DNA from: an uncultured bacterium
GTDB lineage: Bacteria; Pseudomonadota; Alphaproteobacteria; Sphingomonadales; Sphingomonadaceae
DNA: 45,707 nt
Direction: 5' to 3'
NCBI GenBank assembly: GCA_942636505.2
Contig: CALOGB020000217.1
Coordinates: forward strand, 1 to 45,707
Of the stretch, positions 35,064 to 41,916 are shown piece by piece. Positions within the stretch are counted from its first letter, which is position 1. Every line of letters begins with the position of its first letter. A program made the position numbers and the translations under genes. The notes beneath the pieces are model-generated. The model did not search any database, had not been told where the DNA came from, and was given only the letters and a program-made list of their open reading frames with translations.

Positions 35064-35672
35064 ATGATACCCGAAAAGACCGCCCTGTTACTGATCGAGT
35101 ACCAGAACGACTTCGTGAGTGAAGGCGGGGCGCAGCACGATGCGGTAAAGGCCGTGATGGCCGACACCGACATGCTGGCGCACAGCCGGGCCGTCGCGGA
35201 GGCTGCACGCGCACGCGGCGCGACCGTGATGCACGCGCAGATCAGTTTTGCAGACGGCTACCCCGAAATGCCGTCCGACCCGTACGGCATTCTGGCCGGC
35301 ATCAAGCAGGCGCAGGCTTTCCGCAAGGGCAGTTGGGGCGCAGCGATCGCCGATGCGATGGCGCCAGTCGATGGCGACATCGTGATCGAGGGCAAACGCG
35401 GCCTCGACTGTTTCGCCAGCACCAACATCGACTTCATCCTGCGCCAGCGCGGCATCACCGATCTGGCGATCGCCGGCTTCCTGACCAATTGCTGCGTCGA
35501 ATCGACCATGCGCTCGGCCTATGAGCGCGGCTTCCGCGTGGTCACGCTGACCGATTGCACAGCAACGCTGAGCCCCGAGGAACAAGAGGCGGCGGTCTCG
35601 AAGACCTTCCCGATGTTTTCGATCCCGATGACGCACGACCGGTTCCTTGCCGATCTGGAGACACCTGCATGA
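35064..35672 (+). CDS. isochorismatase-family cysteine hydrolase
   Basis: This encodes a 202-aa hydrolase. The start at 35064 follows GGGAG at good spacing, so I prefer it to the ATG at 35049. The catalytic triad is clear: Asp16 in LIEYQNDF, Lys111 in IEGKRGLDCF, and Cys144 in LTNCCVESTMRSAYERGFRV, with the usual cis-peptide region. Family members cleave amide, carbamate or vinyl-ether bonds (for example nicotinamidase, carbamoyl hydrolases). It sits between two PaoC-like genes, and its stop overlaps the second copy's start. In several N-heterocycle pathways such hydrolases act after a molybdenum hydroxylase, which suggests, but does not prove, a pathway here. Confidence 0.9.
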   Translation: MIPEKTALLLIEYQNDFVSEGGAQHDAVKAVMADTDMLAHSRAVAEAARARGATVMHAQISFADGYPEMPSDPYGILAGIKQAQAFRKGSWGAAIADAMAPVDGDIVIEGKRGLDCFASTNIDFILRQRGITDLAIAGFLTNCCVESTMRSAYERGFRVVTLTDCTATLSPEEQEAAVSKTFPMFSIPMTHDRFLADLETPA

Positions 35673-37879
35673 AATTCGACACGCTCGCAGGCACGACGCC
35701 GATCGACCAGTTGAAGGTCGTCGGGCGCGCCCATCCTCGCGTTGAAGGTCCGCTGAAAACCACCGGCACCGCGCGCTATGCGGCCGAGCATCACGACGTC
35801 GCCCCGGGTGTCGCCTATGGCTACATCCTCGGCGCGGCGATCGGCAAAGGCCGGATCGATCGGATCGACACGACCGCCGCGCGCGCTGCGCCCGGCGTTA
35901 GCGCGGTCGTCACGCATGAAAACTCTGGTCCGATCGGCAAGGGCGAGTTCTACACGCAGCGCATCCTGGCCGGACCGATGGTCGATCATTATCATCAAGC
36001 AGTCGCAGTCGTCGTCGCCGACACGTTCGAACAGGCGCGCGCTGCGGCAGGGCTGATCCGGGTGTCCTATGCTCGCGGCAACGGTCGCTTCGACTTGGCC
36101 GCGCAGAAGCCTTCCTCCCCTATCGCGCCGAAGGAAGCGTTCGGCGGCCCGAGCGAGCTGTCGGTCGGAGCCTTCGCGACCGCGTTCGCCGGTGCCCCGG
36201 TCAAGGTCGACGAGACCTACACTGTCCCCGATCAGGCGCATGCGATGATGGAGCCCCACGCATCCATCGCGCGGTGGGATGGCGACAAGCTGACCTGCTG
36301 GACCTCGATCCAGGCGATGAACTGGGGCTGCCGTGATTTGGGCCTGATCATCGGCACGCCGAAGGAGAATATCCGCCTGCACTCTGCCTTCATTGGTGGC
36401 GGCTTTGGCGGAAAGGGTACGACGCAGAGCGATCTGGCACTGGCTGCACTCGCTGCCCGCGTATCGGGCCGCCCGGTCAAAGTGGTGCTGCAACGCCCGC
36501 TGATGTTCAACAATACCATCCACCGGCCGAAGACGATTCAACGGGTCCGGCTGGGGGCTGCAAAGAACGGCAAGCTGGTCGCGATCGGTCACGACAGCTG
36601 GTCGGGCAATCTGGCAGGTGGCCGTACCGAGCCTACCACCCTGCCCACGCGCCTGATGTACGCTGGCGAGAACCGACTGCTGCGTCGCTATCTCGCGCCC
36701 CTCGATCTGGCCGAGGGCAACGCCATGCGCGCGCCCGGCGAGGCTCCCGGAATGATGGCACTCGAAATCGCGATGGACGAACTGGCCGAGAAGCTCGGCA
36801 TGGATCCCGTCGCGCTGCGGATCGCAAACGACACGCAGGTCGATCCCGAAAAGCCCGAGCGGCGTTTTTCGACCCGACCGTTCGTGCAGTGCTTGCAGGA
36901 GGGCGCAGAGCGGTTCGGCTGGAAAGCCCGGGTCGCGAAACCCGGTAACCGGCGCGACGGGAAATGGCTGATCGGCATGGGCATGGCCAGCGCGATCCGC
37001 GGTGCGCCGATCATGAAGGCCGGCGCGCGCGTGCGGCTCGGCAAGGACGGTCGCGTCACCGTCGAGACCGACATGACCGACATCGGCCAGGGCAGCTACA
37101 CGATCGTCGCGCAGACCGCGGCCGAGATGATGGGCGTGCCCCTCGACCACGTGACCGCGAAGCTCGGGGACTCGACCTTCCCCGAGACACCCGGCTCGGG
37201 CGGTCAGGCAGGCGCGGCGTCTACCACGGCCGGCGTCTACGCTGCCTGCGCCAAGCTGCGCGACCTGGTAGCGCAGCGGATGGGCTTCAATACGACCGAC
37301 GTGACCTTCGCGGACGGCCGCGTCAGTTCGGCGGGGCGTTCGGTCGCGCTCGCCGATGCCGCCAAAGATGGCGAGATCGTCGCCGAAGATGCCATGGAAT
37401 ATGGCGACCTGAGCAAGCAATATGCCCAGCAGACCGTCGGCGCCCATTTCGCCGAGGTCGCGGTGGACGCCTATACCGGCGCGGTTCGCGTCCGCCGGAT
37501 GCTCGCGGTTTGCGCCGCCGGGCGGATCCTCAACCCGACCACCGCGCGCAGCCAGGTGATCGGCGGCATGACGATGGGCATCGGCGCCGCACTGATGGAG
37601 GAGATGGCGGTCGACACCCGCTTCGGCTTCTTCGTCAACCACGATCTGGCCGGGTACGAAGTGCCGGTTCACGCCGACGTGCCGCATCTCGAAGCACACT
37701 TCATCAACGAGGTCGACGCGACCATGTCGCCGCTGAAGGCAAAGGGCGTCGGCGAACTAGGTCTCACTGGCGTCGCACCGGCGATCGCCAACGCGGTCTA
37801 CAACGCGACCGGCGTGCGGGTACGCGAGTATCCGGTGACGCTGGAAAAACACTTTGCTGGCCTGCCTGAGATAGCATGA
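35669..37879 (+). CDS. PaoC-like molybdenum subunit, copy 2
   Basis: This encodes a 736-aa paralog of the molybdenum subunit at 32792-35011. It begins MKFDTLAGTTPIDQLKVVGR versus MKFETPAATNPIDRMKVVGR in copy 1. The catalytic motifs are intact: FIGGGFGGK, RAPGEAPGMMALEIAMDE, GQGSYTIVAQTAAEMMGVP, and Glu696 in KGVGELGLTGVAP. Differences include Cys-to-Thr after GELGL and changes in the loops forming the substrate channel (for example TSIQAMNWGC against TSNQMIDWGR). No second PaoA or PaoB is present, so it probably shares those subunits, giving an enzyme with another substrate. It overlaps its upstream and downstream genes by ATGA. Confidence 0.92.
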   Translation: MKFDTLAGTTPIDQLKVVGRAHPRVEGPLKTTGTARYAAEHHDVAPGVAYGYILGAAIGKGRIDRIDTTAARAAPGVSAVVTHENSGPIGKGEFYTQRILAGPMVDHYHQAVAVVVADTFEQARAAAGLIRVSYARGNGRFDLAAQKPSSPIAPKEAFGGPSELSVGAFATAFAGAPVKVDETYTVPDQAHAMMEPHASIARWDGDKLTCWTSIQAMNWGCRDLGLIIGTPKENIRLHSAFIGGGFGGKGTTQSDLALAALAARVSGRPVKVVLQRPLMFNNTIHRPKTIQRVRLGAAKNGKLVAIGHDSWSGNLAGGRTEPTTLPTRLMYAGENRLLRRYLAPLDLAEGNAMRAPGEAPGMMALEIAMDELAEKLGMDPVALRIANDTQVDPEKPERRFSTRPFVQCLQEGAERFGWKARVAKPGNRRDGKWLIGMGMASAIRGAPIMKAGARVRLGKDGRVTVETDMTDIGQGSYTIVAQTAAEMMGVPLDHVTAKLGDSTFPETPGSGGQAGAASTTAGVYAACAKLRDLVAQRMGFNTTDVTFADGRVSSAGRSVALADAAKDGEIVAEDAMEYGDLSKQYAQQTVGAHFAEVAVDAYTGAVRVRRMLAVCAAGRILNPTTARSQVIGGMTMGIGAALMEEMAVDTRFGFFVNHDLAGYEVPVHADVPHLEAHFINEVDATMSPLKAKGVGELGLTGVAPAIANAVYNATGVRVREYPVTLEKHFAGLPEIA

Positions 37880-38826
37880 TGCCTGTCTTCTTAAACGGCG
37901 CGGCGGCGATAATAGCCGTGTTGGCTGGATCGGCCGGTAGCGTGGTGCCGATCCCGCCCAGCGAGCGAGACCTTCAGGCAATTGTTGCTGATCGCCCGCT
38001 GCTCATTCCTGGTGCCAAGAAAGATCTGGAGGGGCCGGTATTCCTGCCTGGCGGCGATCTCCTATTCTCCGACGTGCAAGGAAGCCGCGTTATGCGGCGG
38101 GACGCTCGCGGTCGTATCGCGGAGGTATTCCGGCTCGAGGGGCTCAACCCTGGCGGGATGGCACTTGGCCCTGATGGCCGACTTTATATCGCTGCCGCCG
38201 ATGCAACGGGCGGCGGTGCTGTGATCTCGGTCCGGTTGGATGGCACGGAACAGCGCACGATCGTGCCGGAAAGCGCCGGGTTCGCGCCCAACGACGTTAC
38301 CTTCGATGCGAAGGGCGGCTTCTATTTCAGCGATGCGCGCGGATCGATCGGCGAGGCCACCGGCGGCGTCTGGTATGTCGGGCCCGACGGCACACCGCCG
38401 AAACCGGTCGTCCGCAATCTGGCCGTCGCAAACGGCATCGCGCTGAGCCCCGACGGGAAGCATTTGTGGGTCGGCGAGTTCGCGCTAGGTCGCCTGTACC
38501 GGATCACGCTGAAGGATGCGACGACGCCGGCCCCCTTCGGCGCAACGACCGTCTATCACTTCACCGGACCGGCGCCGGACTCGATGCGCGTCGATGCATC
38601 CGGCCAGCTTTACGTGGCGATGTATGGTCAGGGTCGCATTCTGGTCTTCTCGCCATCCGGGCTTCCGATCGGGCAGATCCTGCTGCCCGGCCGCGATGCT
38701 GGGCGTAATCTGAACCTGACGAGTATGGCGATTCGGCCCGGCACGCGCGAGATGGCAATCGTGACGAGCGACGGTACACGAGGCGGCAACGCAACCGTCT
38801 TTCACGCTCGCGCGATAGAGCGCTAA
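37876..38826 (+). CDS. SMP-30/gluconolactonase-like lactonase, exported
   Basis: This encodes a 316-aa six-bladed beta-propeller hydrolase. The N-terminal 22 residues (MMPVFLNGAAAIIAVLAGSA) look like a signal peptide. Expected metal ligands are seen as LEGPVFLPGG (Glu), NGIALSPDGKHLWVGEF (Asn) and PAPDSMRVDASG (Asp), the arrangement of SMP-30-type lactonases. It would open a lactone in the periplasm. Its ATG overlaps the stop of the PaoC copy 2 gene; two adjacent ATGs (37876, 37879) are possible starts. It is the last gene of the operon and ends 5 bp from the convergent MFS gene, with no terminator hairpin visible. Confidence 0.85.
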   Translation: MMPVFLNGAAAIIAVLAGSAGSVVPIPPSERDLQAIVADRPLLIPGAKKDLEGPVFLPGGDLLFSDVQGSRVMRRDARGRIAEVFRLEGLNPGGMALGPDGRLYIAAADATGGGAVISVRLDGTEQRTIVPESAGFAPNDVTFDAKGGFYFSDARGSIGEATGGVWYVGPDGTPPKPVVRNLAVANGIALSPDGKHLWVGEFALGRLYRITLKDATTPAPFGATTVYHFTGPAPDSMRVDASGQLYVAMYGQGRILVFSPSGLPIGQILLPGRDAGRNLNLTSMAIRPGTREMAIVTSDGTRGGNATVFHARAIER

Positions 38827-38831
38827 ACCCC

Positions 38832-40028
38832 TCAACGTTCGGTGCGAGCACCCGGCCTGAAGCCGCTGGCCGACGCGGCGTAGGCGACCACGAAGGCGAC
38901 ACCCAGGAGAACCAGCATCGCCGGGAAGAACGCCTGAATTCCCGCGCTGCGATAGATCAGTGCACCGATCGCCCCGCCGCACGCGATGCTCACGTTCCAG
39001 ATCGTGGTCAGCATCGCGCCGACGATATCGACCCCGTCGCCCGCCGCGTCGGATGCGGCCGTCTGGATCGATGTAGCAGCACCCCCGAAGGTCAGGCCCC
39101 AGAGCACGACACCGATCAGGATCACACCGTCGCTGTGAGGTAGGAACCCAAGCACCACCGTCGCGCTGGCGAACACCGCGAGACTGGCGAGGACGTGGAG
39201 GCGCAAATGGCGGTCCACCGCGGCACCGGCGATCCATATCCCCGCCAGCGCGGCACAGCCGAACACCAGCAGCAGCAGGCTGACCCGGTCACCGTCACCC
39301 GCCCACTCAGCATACGGCGCTACGTAGGTGTAGAGAATGTAATGCGCCGTCACCCACGCAAACGCGGTGGCCAGGATCATCGCGACGCCCGGCATCTGCA
39401 GGACGGCAAAGTTCGATAGCTTGCGCTCGGGCGGCTGACCGGCGCTGTCCGGCATTTTCCACGCGACTGCGCCGGCGAGGCACAGCGCCAGCGCGGCCAG
39501 CACGAGGAACGCGGTTCGCCAGCCGATCGCACCGCCCGCGAACGTGCCGAGCGGAACGCCGACCGACAGCGCCAGCGGCGTGCCGATCATCGCCAGCGCA
39601 AGCGCCCGGCCCTTCAACCGATCGACCACGAGCCGACGGGCATAGCCCCCGAGAATGCCCCAACCGAGCCCGGCCGCAACGCCCGCCGCAAACCGTGCGA
39701 CGAGCGTTACCACATAGCTGTGCGACAAGGCTGTCACGACATCGAACACCAGCAGACCGACGATCGCCGCAAGCAAAAGCGGTTTGCGCGCATAGCTCTG
39801 CGTAAAACTGACGAGCGGGATGGCTGCCACCACCGATCCTACAGCGTACACCGTCACCATCTGGCCTGCGAGCGCAGGCGAAATGGACAGGTCTTCGGCG
39901 ACCTGTGGCAGGAGGCCAGCCGGCAGCGTCTCGGTCACGATCGCGGCGAACCCGGTCAGGGCCAGCAGAATGAGCGCGCCGACGGGGAGCGTATCGCTCT
40001 CAGCTTGTGCATGGGGTTCGCTATGCAA
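38832..40028 (-). CDS. MFS transporter (AraJ/YdhP-like)
   Basis: This encodes a 398-aa, twelve-helix major facilitator. It starts with TTG at 40028 (MHSEPHAQAESD), preceded by GAAGG at normal spacing; no better ATG is available nearby. Helix 1 contains GALILLALTGFAAIVTETLP and helix 4-5 RFAAGVAAGLGWGILGGYAR. It resembles exporters of sugars, arabinose-type compounds or drugs. It is transcribed toward the lactonase gene and ends 5 bp from it. It is a different MFS member from the one at 28871, sharing the general fold but not high identity by eye. Substrate unknown. Confidence 0.88.
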   Translation of the reverse strand: MHSEPHAQAESDTLPVGALILLALTGFAAIVTETLPAGLLPQVAEDLSISPALAGQMVTVYAVGSVVAAIPLVSFTQSYARKPLLLAAIVGLLVFDVVTALSHSYVVTLVARFAAGVAAGLGWGILGGYARRLVVDRLKGRALALAMIGTPLALSVGVPLGTFAGGAIGWRTAFLVLAALALCLAGAVAWKMPDSAGQPPERKLSNFAVLQMPGVAMILATAFAWVTAHYILYTYVAPYAEWAGDGDRVSLLLLVFGCAALAGIWIAGAAVDRHLRLHVLASLAVFASATVVLGFLPHSDGVILIGVVLWGLTFGGAATSIQTAASDAAGDGVDIVGAMLTTIWNVSIACGGAIGALIYRSAGIQAFFPAMLVLLGVAFVVAYAASASGFRPGARTER

Positions 40029-40242
40029 GAATATACCTTCGTTGCGGCCGCCGAGCGATCGCCAGGGACAACTATAGTACGAACCGGTCGCACGATCGTG
40101 TCATGGCGGTTGCTCAATGCCCGGATGAGCAGAGCACAAGATGAACGCCGCTCATCACATCATCAACGTGCAGCCGCGTTGTCCACGCGCGGATCAGCGA
40201 TTATTTCGATGATCGGCTCAGATGCCTGGCAAGGACACCATC

Positions 40243-40278
40243 ATGACGCATCATGCGACACAACTGGCGACCGGCTGA
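40243..40278 (+). CDS. possible 11-codon leader ORF before moaA
   Basis: ATG at 40243 opens an 11-residue peptide (MTHHATQLATG) that ends in TGA at 40276-40278, two bases before the moaA ATG at 40281. A ribosome site AAGGA lies at 40231-40235 with good spacing, while moaA itself has none. So moaA may be translated by coupling to this leader. The sequence has no run of a single amino acid, so attenuation is not evident. Confidence 0.35.
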   Translation: MTHHATQLATG

Positions 40279-40280
40279 TT

Positions 40281-41294
40281 ATGGCCGCCACGAACACGCT
40301 CGCAGACCCGCCGCTGATCGACGGTCATGGCCGCACGATCCGGTATCTCCGCGTCTCGGTAACCGACCGCTGCGACCTGCGCTGTCGCTATTGCATGGCG
40401 GAACAGATGACCTTCCTGCCGCGGTCGAAGCTCGCGACGCTGGACGAGCTTGCCATCATCACGGAGCGCTTCATTGCACGCGGCGTGCGGAAAGTGCGGC
40501 TTTCGGGCGGCGAGCCGCTCGTTCGGCGCGACGTGATCGATCTGATCCACCGTCTGGGGCGTCAAGTCGGTAGTGCGCTCGACGAACTGACGATGACTAC
40601 CAACGGGACCCGGCTCGACGTGCATGCCGCCGACTTGTCCGCAGCCGGCATTCGCCGCATCAACATCAGCCTCGACACCCGCGATCCCGAACGCTTCCGC
40701 TTCATCACGCGGACCGGCGATCTGCGGCGCGTGATGGCGGGTATCGCTGCCGCCCGCACCGCAGGTCTGGCGGTCAAGATCAACATGGTCGCGCTCAAGG
40801 GCTTCAACGAGGACGAGATCGCGCCGATGCTCGAATGGTGCATCGCGGAGGGCCATGACCTGACGCTGATCGAAACCATGCCGCTGGGCGACGTCGGCGA
40901 GGATCGTACCGACCGGTTCCTGCCGCTGACGGGCGTACAGACTCAGTTGAACGCGCGCTTCCAGCTCGAACGCGATCCGGTCGGGACCGGCGGTCCCGCG
41001 CGCTACTGGCGGGTCGACGGCAGCACCACGCGGATTGGCTTCATCTCTCCGTTGACCGCGAACTTCTGCGACGGCTGCAACCGCGTCCGGCTGACCACCG
41101 AGGGCAAGCTCTTCACGTGTCTAGGCCACGACGATGCCCATGATCTCAAGACAGCGCTGCGCGACGGGGGGATCCCGGCGCTCGATGCGGCGATCGCCGG
41201 TGCGCTGGCCACCAAGCCGCGCCGCCACGATTTCCGGATCAACGCAGGCGATGCTCCAGCGACAACGCGCCACATGAGCGTAACGGGAGGATGA
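40281..41294 (+). CDS. moaA: GTP 3',8-cyclase MoaA (molybdenum cofactor synthesis)
   Basis: This encodes a 337-aa radical-SAM enzyme that converts GTP to the cyclic intermediate of molybdenum cofactor synthesis together with MoaC. The N-terminal cluster motif CDLRCRYC (Cys31, 35, 38) and the C-terminal cluster cysteines (Cys263 and 266 in FCDGCNR, Cys280 in LFTCLG) are intact. It ends with the conserved Gly-Gly tail (TGG). The frame is open upstream, but the ATG at 40281 gives the usual N terminus. It supplies cofactor for the PaoC enzymes upstream; no other moa or moe gene is in the window. Its stop overlaps the next gene's ATG. Confidence 0.95.
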   Translation: MAATNTLADPPLIDGHGRTIRYLRVSVTDRCDLRCRYCMAEQMTFLPRSKLATLDELAIITERFIARGVRKVRLSGGEPLVRRDVIDLIHRLGRQVGSALDELTMTTNGTRLDVHAADLSAAGIRRINISLDTRDPERFRFITRTGDLRRVMAGIAAARTAGLAVKINMVALKGFNEDEIAPMLEWCIAEGHDLTLIETMPLGDVGEDRTDRFLPLTGVQTQLNARFQLERDPVGTGGPARYWRVDGSTTRIGFISPLTANFCDGCNRVRLTTEGKLFTCLGHDDAHDLKTALRDGGIPALDAAIAGALATKPRRHDFRINAGDAPATTRHMSVTGG

Positions 41295-41815
41295 CGATGG
41301 CCACTATCGTGGCCGGACGGCCTTTTCTTTGTCTGTTAGCACTGCTGGCGGCATGCGGCCAACCCGCCGCGACCGCGACGGCGACCAACACGGTGGACTC
41401 CAGCAAAGCCAGCGCGAGCGAGGTACGAACAATGACGACGATCGAGATCAATGCCGGGACCCGCAAGTGGACCGCGCAGATCGCGGACAACCCCTCGGCC
41501 CGCGACTTCCTCGCGCAACTTCCGCTCGACCTGACGCTGACCGATTATGCGGCGACGGAAAAAATCGCCACCCTGCCCCGCCCGCTGACCCGTGACGGCC
41601 CGCCGGCCGCGGTCACCCCGCGTGCTGGAGAAATCGGCTATTACGCGCCCTGGGGCAACATCGCGTTGTATCACAAGGATGGCCCGCACTCGCCAGGCCT
41701 GGTGATCCTCGGTCGGATCGACAAGCCCTATGCCGACCTCGCCACGCCGGGTGCCGTGAAGGTCACGATCCGACGGCACAACGCTCCGCCTCCGGCAAGC
41801 CGCGCGCCCGAGTGA
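41291..41815 (+). CDS. cyclophilin-like fold lipoprotein
   Basis: This encodes a 174-aa protein with a lipoprotein-like signal (FLCLLALLAAC, Cys about 22). After a Thr/Ala/Ser-rich linker comes a compact beta-rich domain (TTIEINAGTRKWTAQIADN, APWGNIALYHKDG, SPGLVILGRID) that matches cyclophilin-like fold proteins of the DUF4198-neighbour type. These are often found near molybdenum or thiamine-type genes, but I cannot give a biochemical function. The ATG overlaps the moaA stop (ATGA). It may act in the periplasm, bound to the membrane. Confidence 0.7.
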   Translation: MTMATIVAGRPFLCLLALLAACGQPAATATATNTVDSSKASASEVRTMTTIEINAGTRKWTAQIADNPSARDFLAQLPLDLTLTDYAATEKIATLPRPLTRDGPPAAVTPRAGEIGYYAPWGNIALYHKDGPHSPGLVILGRIDKPYADLATPGAVKVTIRRHNAPPPASRAPE

Positions 41816-41916
41816 TGAACGTTCCTCACCTCTTCGTTGCACCCAGGTAATGCATATCGCGCCTAATCAAGGCGTTGAGGCCTTATGTCTGCGATGGGCG
41901 GGGGAGTTTCAGCACG

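Noticed and set aside
35519..37699. 726-codon minus-strand frame opposite the second PaoC copy
   Set aside because: Antisense shadow of a gene with clear molybdenum-subunit motifs.
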